Under the pieces are notes generated by a model. It ran no database searches. It saw nothing but the letters and a program-made list of their open reading frames with translations, and was not told the origin of the DNA. Of a stretch of DNA of 14,277 nt, positions 7,569-14,277 are shown piece by piece (position 1 is the stretch's first letter; each line of letters opens with the position of its first letter). The translations under genes and the position numbers were made by a program. Source of the DNA: Parvularculaceae bacterium (GTDB lineage: Bacteria; Pseudomonadota; Alphaproteobacteria; Caulobacterales; Parvularculaceae); assembly GCA_013389125.1 (NCBI GenBank), contig JACADX010000083.1:1-14277 (forward strand). Reading direction: 5' to 3'.

Positions 7569-8930
7569 ATGTTACGCTGTCTCGCGGCGGTCATCGCCGC
7601 AATCGCGCCGTCGGTCGCGCTCGCGTCGAGCCACATGGACGCGCCGAAAATCACCCTTGATGACGCCGCAAACACGACCGACGTCTACGCCTTCTTGAGC
7701 GCCGGACCCGGCGGCAGGCGATATTTGACGACCGCGCTCGCGGTGTTTCCGTTTGAAGAGCCGGGCATCGGGCCGAACGCCTTTCGGTTTGACGACAATG
7801 TCCGCTATTCGATCCATGTCGCGCTCGACGGCGATATCGCGAAGGGCCGGCCTGATCTCACTTACGACTTTGATTTCAAAACCGTGTTTCCGAACCAGGA
7901 CACGATCCGCCAATCCTATCTCGGGATCGTCGGCGCGGACGGGTCGAACCGCAATCTGCGTCAGACCTATCGCGTCACGCTGACCAATCACCGCACCGGC
8001 CGACAGGTCGTTCTCGGCGACAATCTGGTGACGCCGCCCAACAATCAGGGACGCGTGACGCCTTTATACAATCGCCGCAGCGACGGCGATCTTGTCGCGA
8101 AGGCCGGCGTCACGGTTCCCGAAGCGCTTGATCCCTATACGAAAGCGGCAATCTATTTGCTGAAGCGGGGTTATCAGGTTTTCGCGGGCCAGCGCGACGA
8201 CGGCTTCTATGCCGACATTCAGTCGATTTTCGACCTGGATTTCACCTTCGGCGCGGATCGCGCGACGCCGACAAAGCCGTTCGACAGCCAGCGCGGCTAC
8301 AATGTGCACACGATCGCGCTCAACATTCCCCTCGCCGACCTCGGCGAAGGCGCGAAGATCGCCGGCGTCTACGCGACGACGTCGCGCCAATCAAACGGCG
8401 TCTGGCGCCAGGTCGGCCGCCAGGGCAATCCGCTCTTCGTTGAAGGCTTGCTGCCGATCCGGGAAAAGGACCGCTATAACGAGAGCGACCCGACGATCGA
8501 TGCGACGCTGGCGCAATTTGCGGATGCGCCGGAGCTTTCCTCGCTTCTTGGCGCGACGCCGATCATTCCGGGGCTCCTGCGGTCGATCTTCATTCCGGAC
8601 ATGATCAAGGTCGATCTGACAACCGGCCCGGCGAAACTCTCCTGCCAGGATGGCTTCAACCGGCTTTCCGTGTTCGGCGGCGATCTCCTGAAGAGCACGG
8701 CGCAGGACCCCTTCGGCAATGGCGGCTTCATCCCGGGCGGCTGGCCGAACGGACGGCGGTTCGGCGACGACGTCGTCGACATCGCGATCATCGCGCTTGG
8801 GATCGCCGGGCCAGGACCCGACTTTTCCGCGGTCAACGCCGATCGCGTGACGCGCAACGACATCACTTATAATTGCGTGTTCCCGTACGCGGCGACGCCG
8901 CTCAACGGCCGCAATCACCGTCATCACTAG
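7569..8930 (+). CDS. Secreted DUF4331 domain protein
   Basis: 453-aa exported protein. The signal peptide is about residues 1-19 (MLRCLAAVIAAIAPSVALA), with the mature chain starting SSHMDAP. DUF4331 fills the rest: the opening SSHxxAP and DDAANTTDVYAFLS, a central NVHTIALNIPLADL, then RQVGRQGNPLFVEGLLP, and the C-terminal GGWPNGRRFGDDVVDIAI (390-407). All are typical of the family. The function of DUF4331 is not established. The mature protein has only two cysteines (C359, C436), possibly a disulfide, and ends in NHRHH, a histidine cluster that might touch metal (inference). The start is well supported by GGGAGA and the signal peptide. The DUF4198 gene follows after 9 nt, so the two are probably cotranscribed. 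It is preceded by dapD without a visible terminator. Confidence 0.92.
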   Translation: MLRCLAAVIAAIAPSVALASSHMDAPKITLDDAANTTDVYAFLSAGPGGRRYLTTALAVFPFEEPGIGPNAFRFDDNVRYSIHVALDGDIAKGRPDLTYDFDFKTVFPNQDTIRQSYLGIVGADGSNRNLRQTYRVTLTNHRTGRQVVLGDNLVTPPNNQGRVTPLYNRRSDGDLVAKAGVTVPEALDPYTKAAIYLLKRGYQVFAGQRDDGFYADIQSIFDLDFTFGADRATPTKPFDSQRGYNVHTIALNIPLADLGEGAKIAGVYATTSRQSNGVWRQVGRQGNPLFVEGLLPIREKDRYNESDPTIDATLAQFADAPELSSLLGATPIIPGLLRSIFIPDMIKVDLTTGPAKLSCQDGFNRLSVFGGDLLKSTAQDPFGNGGFIPGGWPNGRRFGDDVVDIAIIALGIAGPGPDFSAVNADRVTRNDITYNCVFPYAATPLNGRNHRHH

Positions 8931-8939
8931 GCGCGGGCG

Positions 8940-9770
8940 ATGATGCGTCGTCTCTTCGTCGCCTCGCTCGCGGCTGCGGCGACCCTTGACGGGGCCGCCG
9001 CAGCCCATGATTTCTGGATTGACGCGCATGATTGGCGTCTCGACGCGCCCGGCGGCGAGGTGGGCCTCGTCTTTTCCGTCGGGCACGCCGCTGATGCGGA
9101 GAGCTGGACGCTGAAGCCGGAGCGGTCGGTCGAACTCGTCTCCTACGGTCCGGACGGGCGGCGGGATCTGCAAGACGCGCTCATCTATCCGACGGCCGGA
9201 GAAAAATCCGGCGCCCGCCTGTCGCTTGAAGGGGAAGGCGTTCACGTCATCGCCTTCAGGACGGATGACGCCTTCAGCGAACTCGCCGCTGAGAAATTCA
9301 ATGCCTATGTCGCGGAAGAGGGCCTTGCGCCCGCGCGCGCGGCGCGACGGCGCGCGGGGGGCGACAAGGAAGCGGGCCGCGAGGCCTATTCGCGCCGCGC
9401 CAAGGCGCTGATCCGCGTCGGCGACGCGACGACCGAGGAAGCGCCCGCCGCCGTCGGCCACACGCTTGAAATCACGCCGCTCGAAAATCCCTTCTCGCTT
9501 GAAGAAGGAGAACCGCTCCGCGTGCGGATTGATTATCAGGGCGCGCCGCTCGAGGGCGCGACGGTGTCGCTCGAAAGCCTTGACGTCGGGCTCCTCCCCG
9601 AAGCGCGGCGCCTCACCGGCGCCGACGGTACGGCGGCGTTCGTCTTCCCGCATAAGGGGTCCTGGAAGATGAACGTCGTCTGGACGAGACCTTTAAGCCC
9701 TGACGAGCGTCCCGCCGCCTTCAACGCCGATTTCGAGACGGTGTTTGCGAGCCTGACATTCGGTTACTGA
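8940..9770 (+). CDS. Secreted DUF4198 domain protein
   Basis: 276-aa exported protein of the DUF4198 family. Some members are annotated as periplasmic parts of nickel/cobalt uptake, but the family as a whole has no firm function. Signal peptide about 1-21 or 1-22 (MMRRLF, then an Ala-rich core), followed by AHDFWI, the family's usual mature start. Cleavage after A22 would leave an N-terminal His. The body is mostly beta: a first sheet region (about 36-110), a charged helical, Arg/Ala-rich middle (about 115-160), and a C-terminal Ig-like part (about 170-276) with LRVRIDYQGAPLEGATVSLE and GTAAFVFPHKGSWKMNVVW, which resembles carboxypeptidase-regulatory/transthyretin-like folds. A second ATG lies one codon in, so the start is 8940 or 8943. 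Only a poor Shine-Dalgarno (GGGCG) precedes it. It sits 9 nt behind the DUF4331 gene. Confidence 0.88.
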   Translation: MMRRLFVASLAAAATLDGAAAAHDFWIDAHDWRLDAPGGEVGLVFSVGHAADAESWTLKPERSVELVSYGPDGRRDLQDALIYPTAGEKSGARLSLEGEGVHVIAFRTDDAFSELAAEKFNAYVAEEGLAPARAARRRAGGDKEAGREAYSRRAKALIRVGDATTEEAPAAVGHTLEITPLENPFSLEEGEPLRVRIDYQGAPLEGATVSLESLDVGLLPEARRLTGADGTAAFVFPHKGSWKMNVVWTRPLSPDERPAAFNADFETVFASLTFGY

Positions 9771-9857
9771 GCGGCGTCGCCCGTCTCTCTCCGGCAACAT
9801 CGCCGGTCTTCGCGCGGGCCGCCTTACCCGCTACGATGCGCCGACGAAAGTCCCGGC

Positions 9858-9863
9858 GGGAGG
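9858..9863 (+). promoter_or_regulatory. Ribosome binding site choosing the PhlG-like start
   Basis: GGGAGG lies just before the ATG at 9866. The full purine run ends only 1 nt from the ATG, closer than ideal, though GGAG within it has a 3-nt spacer. The alternative ATG at 9836 has no Shine-Dalgarno and would add a basic, unconserved-looking stretch (MRRRKSRREG). Confidence 0.45.
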
Positions 9864-9865
9864 GC

Positions 9866-10657
9866 ATGGCGAAAGTCATTTCGAGAGCGGAGACGCTTGA
9901 TCTTTCGGCGTTTCGCCTGGCCATTCAACCGATCCCGGCCCGGGTCGAGGAGGCGATCGCGAAAGGCGTCATCCGGGGCGAGGATCTGCCGCGCACGCTC
10001 GCGCCGACGCTCCTCCTGCCCGGCGCCGACGGCCGCGCCGACGGCGCCCATCGCAACCGCGACGGCACGTTGACGGTCGCCTGTCTCACCGAAATGCCGG
10101 GCGTCGCGCCGGAAATGATCGACTGGTGGTTCGGCTGGCATCTGACCACGACCGAGCGCTATCGCCTGTGGCACCCGAAGGCGCACCAAAAATGCGCGGC
10201 GGCGTTCGATCGCGCCGGCGAGCGCGATCCCCGCTCGCGCTATGTCGGCAATATCGCCCATGTCGACGAGCAAATCGGCCCGGGCCTTCAAAGGTTCGCA
10301 ATCGCTTTTCGTCCGGCCTCGGAATTCGGGCTTGATCCCGCCCGCGTCGACAACCTTGGCACGGCGGTCTGCGCGCGGATGACGCAGCGCGAAAGAGGGC
10401 TTGAGGTCGGCTTCTTCATCCACCTCGTGAGGAGGGCGTCGGGCGGGTCCGAGATGCTGAGCCGGTTCTATCTCGGCGACCTGCGATCGACGGCGCCGAT
10501 AGTCGGACCGCTCGTGGCCGCCTTCATGAACACCCGCCGCCGGCGGCGGCGTCTCATCAATGACGAGTTCGGCCTCTATCTCCTCCGGCACTGCGCGGAG
10601 AAGATGAACCATCTCGCGCGGATCCTGCCGGGGCTTTACGAGCGGTTCGGCGCGTAA
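9866..10657 (+). CDS. DAPG hydrolase (PhlG/PhiG) family protein
   Basis: 263-aa protein of the family of 2,4-diacetylphloroglucinol hydrolase, a zinc enzyme cutting the carbon-carbon bond between an aromatic ring and an acetyl group. Family marks: EMPGVAPEMIDWWFGWH (76-92), YRLWHPKAH (99-107), HVDEQIG (132-138), FFIHLVR (183-189) and RHCAEKMNHLARILPGLY (241-258). Candidate metal and catalytic residues are H103, H107, E135, H186, H242 and E245. After HCAE there is a lysine (K246), where I recall many relatives having a second acidic residue. An unusual six-Arg tract (224-229) lies just before the last helix. No signal peptide, so cytosolic. The start could instead be 9836 (10 residues longer). 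No phloroglucinol pathway genes are nearby, so the real substrate is unknown; another acyl-aromatic is possible. It converges on gor with 8 nt between the stops. Confidence 0.82.
   Translation: MAKVISRAETLDLSAFRLAIQPIPARVEEAIAKGVIRGEDLPRTLAPTLLLPGADGRADGAHRNRDGTLTVACLTEMPGVAPEMIDWWFGWHLTTTERYRLWHPKAHQKCAAAFDRAGERDPRSRYVGNIAHVDEQIGPGLQRFAIAFRPASEFGLDPARVDNLGTAVCARMTQRERGLEVGFFIHLVRRASGGSEMLSRFYLGDLRSTAPIVGPLVAAFMNTRRRRRRLINDEFGLYLLRHCAEKMNHLARILPGLYERFGA
10534..10549. repeat. Perfect 16-bp palindrome inside the PhlG-like gene
   Basis: CCGCCGCCGGCGGCGG reads the same on both strands and encodes most of a six-arginine run. It could form a hairpin or expand by slippage. In GC-rich DNA such triplet-like palindromes also arise by chance. 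Confidence 0.6.
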
Positions 10658-10665
10658 GTTCGAAA

Positions 10666-12033
10666 TCACGCAACGCATTTCGTCCGCATCAGGACCAGCT
10701 CCTCGGCGGACGTCGGATGAAGCGCCATCGTATCGTCGAACTGGCGCTTCGTGACGCCCGCTTTGACGGCGATCGCGAGGCACTGGATCATTTCAGGCGC
10801 GCCTTCGCCGACGATGTGGACGCCGACGACCTTTTCCGTCTTCGGTTCGACGACGAGCTTCATGTAAGTGCGCGATTCCGCGCCCGAGAGCGTGTTTTTC
10901 ATCGGCCTGAAATCGGTCTTGTAGACGTCGACCGCGCCGAACTTCGCCCGTGCGTCGCCCTCCGACCAGCCGACGGTTCCGACCGGCGGCTGCGAAAACA
11001 CCGCTTTCGGGATGAACTCGTAATCGACTTTCGTCGGGTTGCCGTTGAATTCGGACTCGGCGAAAGCGGCGCCCTCGCGGATCGCGACCGGCGTCAACTG
11101 CGCGCGGCCCGTCACGTCGCCGACCGCGAAGATGCTCGCAGCGCTCGTGCGGCTCCAGCCGTCGACCTTCACCGCCCCGTCCTTGCCGAGCTCGACTCCC
11201 GCCTTTTCAAGACCGAGGCCGGCGGTATTCGGCTTGCGTCCGACCGCCCAGAAAACGAGATCGGCGTCGACGGCGCCGCCGGTCGAGAGATGAACGCGCC
11301 TTTCCCCGCCGCCGCGCGCCTCGATTTCCTTAAAGACCGTCTTCGTCATGATGCGCACGCCCATGCGCTGCATCTCGCGATGGACGGCGACGGAAATGTC
11401 GCGGTCGAAATTTCGGAGGATGTCGTCGCCGCGATAGACGAGCGTCACCTCGGCGCCGAGGCCCCGGAAGATGCAGGCGAACTCGATCGCGATATAGCCG
11501 CCGCCTGCGATGACGACGCGCCTCGGGAATTCGTCAAGATGAAACGCCTCGTTCGAGGTGACGGCGAGGTCATGGCCCTTGATCGAATTGTCGGTCCATG
11601 GCGCGCCGCCCGTCGCGATCAGGATCCTCTCCGCCGTGACGTCGCGCTTTTCATTGACGACATGGACGGTGTGCGCATCCTTCAGAACCGCCCGGCTGTC
11701 GAAGATCTCGACGCCCGCGTTCTTCAGATTTCGGACATAGACGCCGTTGAGACGGTCAATCTCAGCGTCCTTGTTGGCGATGAGCGTTTTCCAGTCGAAA
11801 TGCGGCCTCCCTGACGTCCAGCCGTAGCCCTTCGCGTCATGAAACATGTGCGCGAATTCGCTGGCGTAAACGAAGAGCTTTTTCGGGATGCAGCCCCTCA
11901 CGACGCAGGTCCCGCCGACGCGATGTTCCTCCGCGATCGCCGTGCGCGCGCCGTAAGTCGCGGCGAGCCGCGCCGCGCGGACGCCGCCTGAGCCCGCGCC
12001 GATGGCGAAGAGGTCGTAGTCGTATTTGGTCAT
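10666..12033 (-). CDS. gor: Glutathione-disulfide reductase
   Basis: FAD- and NADPH-dependent enzyme reducing oxidised glutathione in the cytosol; 455 aa, normal length. The FAD-binding GAGSGG is at 12-17, the redox-active disulfide is C43-C48 (GGTCVVRGCIPKK), and the NADPH-binding GGGYIAIEF is at 177-185. R201 and R207 follow, the positions that favour NADPH over NADH. TGRAQLTPVAIREG is the second FAD motif, and the dimer-interface active-site pair is H439/E444 (LHPTSAEELV). The start is ATG with a strong Shine-Dalgarno (GAGGGG, 6 nt spacing) lying inside the end of the upstream gene; only 2 nt separate them. Last gene of the glmU-rpiA-unknown-gor run. No terminator is visible before the convergent PhlG-like gene. 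Confidence 0.97.
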   Translation of the reverse strand: MTKYDYDLFAIGAGSGGVRAARLAATYGARTAIAEEHRVGGTCVVRGCIPKKLFVYASEFAHMFHDAKGYGWTSGRPHFDWKTLIANKDAEIDRLNGVYVRNLKNAGVEIFDSRAVLKDAHTVHVVNEKRDVTAERILIATGGAPWTDNSIKGHDLAVTSNEAFHLDEFPRRVVIAGGGYIAIEFACIFRGLGAEVTLVYRGDDILRNFDRDISVAVHREMQRMGVRIMTKTVFKEIEARGGGERRVHLSTGGAVDADLVFWAVGRKPNTAGLGLEKAGVELGKDGAVKVDGWSRTSAASIFAVGDVTGRAQLTPVAIREGAAFAESEFNGNPTKVDYEFIPKAVFSQPPVGTVGWSEGDARAKFGAVDVYKTDFRPMKNTLSGAESRTYMKLVVEPKTEKVVGVHIVGEGAPEMIQCLAIAVKAGVTKRQFDDTMALHPTSAEELVLMRTKCVA

Positions 12034-12035
12034 GA

Positions 12036-12548
12036 CTATCCCCTCAAGAACCCGATCCCGGTCCTGAACCTCGTGTCATTGAATTCGTTCACCTCGAGCG
12101 TGAACGTCTCGAGAAACTCGGCGTGGACGGCTTCGAAGACGGGGCCGAGCTTTCCTTCATAGTCGATCGGCACGCGGATCACCGGCTGCGAGGCGACGAA
12201 GACGTCGAAGCTCTCCCCGATGATCTCCGCCGAGACGACCGTTCGAAGCCAAAGCGCGCCTTGATCCTCGGCGTTGCCGACTATGAGGCAAAGGCCGAAA
12301 CGCACCGGCTCGAGGATGATCACTTCGCGGCTCGAAAAGGAAAAGGCCTCGTCGCCATAGACCTTACGCGGATCGAAGGAACCTTGCGCCGGCACCGCCG
12401 CGACGTTCTCGGGCGGACAGCCTTCAAAGGCCCGATACCCCTCGATGATCGCGTCGGCGAGCGTCCGGCATTTGAGGAGGTTTTGAAACGCCGCCTCGCC
12501 ATAGGCGCGGATGGCGGCTTTAAGCTCCTCATATTTGGCGCCCGCCAT
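12036..12548 (-). CDS. Unrecognised 170-aa protein between rpiA and gor
   Basis: I do not recognise a family. The protein has no signal peptide and no membrane segment, so it is probably cytosolic. The N-terminal third is helical (MAGAKYEELKAAIRAYGEAA, about 1-45). The rest looks mixed alpha/beta, with a hydrophobic strand REVIILEPVRFGLCLIVGN (about 74-92), then ALWLRTVVSAEIIG and VIRVPIDYEGKLGPVFEAVH before a final ETFTLEVNEFNDTRF strand/turn. Cysteines at about 27, 44 and 87 do not form a clear motif. The reality of the gene rests on its place in the operon (13 nt after rpiA, 2 nt before gor), AAGGA 9 nt before its ATG, and the same codon style as its neighbours. In several Rhizobiales, as I recall, a DUF2059 protein sits between rpiA and gor. 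This one lacks the export signal of that family and does not look like it. Confidence 0.8.
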   Translation of the reverse strand: MAGAKYEELKAAIRAYGEAAFQNLLKCRTLADAIIEGYRAFEGCPPENVAAVPAQGSFDPRKVYGDEAFSFSSREVIILEPVRFGLCLIVGNAEDQGALWLRTVVSAEIIGESFDVFVASQPVIRVPIDYEGKLGPVFEAVHAEFLETFTLEVNEFNDTRFRTGIGFLRG

Positions 12549-12561
12549 GCCGCGCCGTCCT

Positions 12562-13257
12562 TCAGGTCAGTCGCTCGACGCCGGCTGGGCCGGCGAGGAA
12601 CACCTCGTCGGCAAGCCCGATGAAGAGCCCGGTCTCGACGACGCCGGGGATCGCCTTTAAGGCGCGATCGAGCGCCGGCGCGTCGGCGATGCGGCCAAGG
12701 CGGCAATCAAGAATGAAATTGCCGCCGTCGCTGATGAAAGCCGGGCCGACCGTCGTCGCCCGCAGACGCGCATCGGCGTTCTTGTAGCCAAGACCCGCCA
12801 GCGCCTCGCGCACCGCGCGCACGGTCAAAGCGTAGGAAAAGCGGTCGATCTCGACCGGGAGCGGAAAGGCGCCAAGCTCGGCGACTTTTTTTGAGGCGTC
12901 GGCGATGACGACGAAGCGCTTTGCCGCATTGGCGATGATCTTTTCACGCAAGAGGGCGCCGCCGCCGCCTTTGATGAGCTGCTTTCGCCCGTCGACCTCG
13001 TCGGTCCCGTCGACCGCGACGTCAATGGTCGTCGTCTCGTCGGGCTCAATGAGGTCGATGCCGGCGCGCGAGGCTTTCTTGGCGGTCTCCTCCGACGTCG
13101 GCACGCCGGCGACGTAAAGGCCGCCGCGGACCCGTTCGCCGAGAAGGTCGATGAAATGCGCCGATGTCGAGCCCGTTCCAAGGCCGACGATCATGTCGGG
13201 CTCAATGAGCGCGACGGCGGCGGCCGCGGCCTGGCGTTTCAGGTCGTCGGCGCTCAT
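12562..13257 (-). CDS. rpiA: Ribose-5-phosphate isomerase A
   Basis: Interconverts ribulose 5-phosphate and ribose 5-phosphate in the non-oxidative pentose phosphate pathway. 231 aa, normal for RpiA. Motifs: GLGTGST phosphate loop (25-31), TSEET (54-58), DGTDEVD (83-89, with catalytic D83/D86) and KGGGGALLREK (96-106, with K96 and the catalytic base E105). The ATG at 13257 is chosen over longer in-frame starts because the family begins close to MSADDLKRQA, AAAGGA stands 6 nt upstream, and the ATG overlaps the glmU stop as ATGA. That 4-nt overlap implies translational coupling to glmU. The longer frame would run into glmU out of frame and has no conserved content. Confidence 0.97.
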   Translation of the reverse strand: MSADDLKRQAAAAAVALIEPDMIVGLGTGSTSAHFIDLLGERVRGGLYVAGVPTSEETAKKASRAGIDLIEPDETTTIDVAVDGTDEVDGRKQLIKGGGGALLREKIIANAAKRFVVIADASKKVAELGAFPLPVEIDRFSYALTVRAVREALAGLGYKNADARLRATTVGPAFISDGGNFILDCRLGRIADAPALDRALKAIPGVVETGLFIGLADEVFLAGPAGVERLT

Positions 13258-14277
13258 GGTTTGTCCTTTTTCCTGGCGGCGTGGACGTTTCGGAATTTCG
13301 CCGCCCAGCCCTTGATCTCGGACTGGCGCCCGCGCGCGACGGCGAGCGCGTCGTCCTCGACATCCTTGGTGATGACGGAGCCCGATCCGACATAGGCGCC
13401 CTTGCCGATCCTCACCGGCGCGACGAGCGACGAGTTCGAGCCGACGAAGGCGCCGTCGCCGATTTCGGTCCTGTGTTTCGAAAAGCCGTCGTAATTGCAA
13501 GTGATCGTCCCGGCGCCGATATTGGCGTCAGCGCCGACGGAAGCGTCGCCGATATAGGCAAGATGCGAGACTTTGGCGCCCTCGCCGAGGTCGGCGTTCT
13601 TGACCTCGACGAAATTGCCGACCTTGGCGGCGGATCCAAGGCGCGCCCCGGGGCGGAGCCGCGCGAAGGGCCCGACGACGGCGCCCTCGCCGACAAGGGC
13701 GCCTTCAAGATGCGAATATGCCCGGATCACCGCGCCCGAAGCGATGCGGACGCCGGGACCGAAAAAGACGTTCGGCTCGATGACGACGTCGCCTGCGATC
13801 GCGGTGTCCCAGGAGAAATACACCGTTGACGGATCGATGAGCGTGACGCCGGCCTCCATTGCGGCGCGGCGCCGGCGGTCCTGAAAGATCCTTTCGGCGA
13901 CCGCGAGTTCGACGCGTGAATTGACGCCGATCACTTCCTCCTCGTCCGCTTCGGCGACGGCGCAGAAAAGCCCGTCCGCCCTTGCGATCGCGACGATGTC
14001 CGTCAAATAATATTCTCGCTTCGCGTTGTTTTCGGAAAGCCGCGGCAGCTCGCGGGCGAGAAACTCTGACGCGATCGCCATCACGCCGGAATTGACGAAG
14101 CCGATCTCAAGGTCTTTAGGACTTGCGTCCTTCGCCTCGATGATCGCTTCGAGCGAGCCGTCGGCGGCGCGTTTGAGGCGGCCGTATGCGCCTGGCTCGT
14201 CCGGCGCAAATCCGAGCACGGCGACGCTTGCGCCGGCCGAAACCCTGTCGATCAGCGCGCGCAAGGTCTCAGCAGTC
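13254..14277 (-). CDS. glmU: Bifunctional UDP-N-acetylglucosamine pyrophosphorylase / glucosamine-1-phosphate acetyltransferase, N-terminal end outside the window
   Basis: GlmU acetylates glucosamine 1-phosphate and then uridylylates GlcNAc-1-P to UDP-GlcNAc, the precursor of peptidoglycan and lipopolysaccharide. About 340 residues are visible. The frame stays open to the window edge (TAETLRALID), so roughly the first 110 residues are missing; a TTG at 14264 is not the real start. Seen are the second half of the nucleotidyltransferase domain (IIEAKDAS; FVNSGVMAIAS; NAKREYYLTDIVAIA; VIGVNSRVELAVAE), then the left-handed beta-helix acetyltransferase domain with RLRPGARLG, VGNFVEVKNA, KVSHLAYIGDA, NIGAGTITCNYDG and the SKHRTEIGDGAFVGSNSSLV turn. 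Key catalytic positions (the Arg of RLRPG, the Lys of EVKN, the His/Tyr of SHLAYIGD and the Asn of CNYDG) are kept. First visible gene of the glmU-rpiA-unknown-gor run. Confidence 0.97.
   Translation of the reverse strand, partial: TAETLRALIDRVSAGASVAVLGFAPDEPGAYGRLKRAADGSLEAIIEAKDASPKDLEIGFVNSGVMAIASEFLARELPRLSENNAKREYYLTDIVAIARADGLFCAVAEADEEEVIGVNSRVELAVAERIFQDRRRRAAMEAGVTLIDPSTVYFSWDTAIAGDVVIEPNVFFGPGVRIASGAVIRAYSHLEGALVGEGAVVGPFARLRPGARLGSAAKVGNFVEVKNADLGEGAKVSHLAYIGDASVGADANIGAGTITCNYDGFSKHRTEIGDGAFVGSNSSLVAPVRIGKGAYVGSGSVITKDVEDDALAVARGRQSEIKGWAAKFRNVHAARKKDKP

Noticed and set aside
8391..9653. 420-aa open frame on the minus strand across the DUF4331/DUF4198 junction
   Set aside because: Arg-rich shadow spanning two well-supported genes on the other strand; no family features.
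9791..9806. Hairpin CCGGC-aacatc-GCCGG after the DUF4198 gene
   Set aside because: Only a 5-bp stem followed by TCTT with no T run; too weak to call a terminator.
10717..11814. 365-aa open frame on the plus strand opposite gor
   Set aside because: Antisense shadow; gor has all catalytic motifs.
13258..13500. N-terminal extension of rpiA
   Set aside because: It overlaps glmU in another frame, is Arg-rich and unlike RpiA; the ATG at 13257 has a good ribosome binding site and the family start.
14262..14264. TTG as the start of glmU
   Set aside because: The upstream codons read TAET, continuing the conserved TAETLRAL of GlmU, so the gene runs past the window edge.
1..14277. CRISPR arrays, tRNA or rRNA genes, insertion sequences, prophage or defence genes
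   Set aside because: No regular repeats, tRNA-like cloverleaf, transposase or phage-like proteins were seen; nearly all sequence is accounted for by the listed genes.

Overview
The window is GC-rich, densely packed bacterial chromosome with short intergenic gaps and no rRNA, tRNA, CRISPR array or insertion sequence that I can see. The housekeeping genes (priA, dapD, gor, rpiA, glmU) and the style of the proteins point to an alphaproteobacterium, most likely in the Hyphomicrobiales/Rhizobiales. This is inferred from protein character and gene order, not from a marker gene, so the genus is left open.

Layout. (1) Positions 1-2516, plus strand: the 3' part or nearly all of a large secreted-type G8/parallel beta-helix protein with a C-terminal cadherin/Ig-like domain, ending at a strong hairpin terminator. 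(2) 2568-4790, minus strand: priA, the replication-restart helicase, convergent with the first gene. (3) 4875-7454, plus strand: a tight set of three genes, namely a secreted double-DUF1036 protein, a HAD-family pyrimidine-5'-nucleotidase-like phosphatase, and dapD of lysine/diaminopimelate synthesis. Gaps are 1 nt and then a 1-nt stop/start overlap. (4) 7569-10657, plus strand: an accessory-looking stretch with a secreted DUF4331 protein, a secreted DUF4198 protein 9 nt behind it, and a cytosolic protein of the 2,4-diacetylphloroglucinol hydrolase (PhlG) family. (5) 10666-14277, minus strand: an apparent operon read right to left as glmU (N-terminal end outside the window), rpiA, an unrecognised 170-aa protein and gor. 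It has a 4-nt ATGA overlap between glmU and rpiA and gaps of 13 and 2 nt after that.

How they work together. The conserved blocks cover replication restart, cell-wall precursor supply (GlmU makes UDP-GlcNAc; DapD leads to meso-diaminopimelate), pentose phosphate metabolism and glutathione redox balance. The DUF4331-DUF4198-PhlG-like stretch lies between two conserved blocks and is the most accessory part. The first two of these proteins are exported and probably cotranscribed, but their job is unknown.

The main points for a second look are: a PriA zinc region keeping only five of the eight usual cysteines; the DUF4331/DUF4198 secreted pair, with a possible N-terminal histidine on the mature DUF4198 protein; the PhlG-family hydrolase with a lysine near its C-terminal metal motif and a six-arginine tract encoded by a perfect 16-bp palindrome; the unknown gene inside the glmU-rpiA-gor operon; and the bacterial G8 beta-helix protein. 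I found no clear evidence of a wholly new multi-gene system such as a defence or mobile system.
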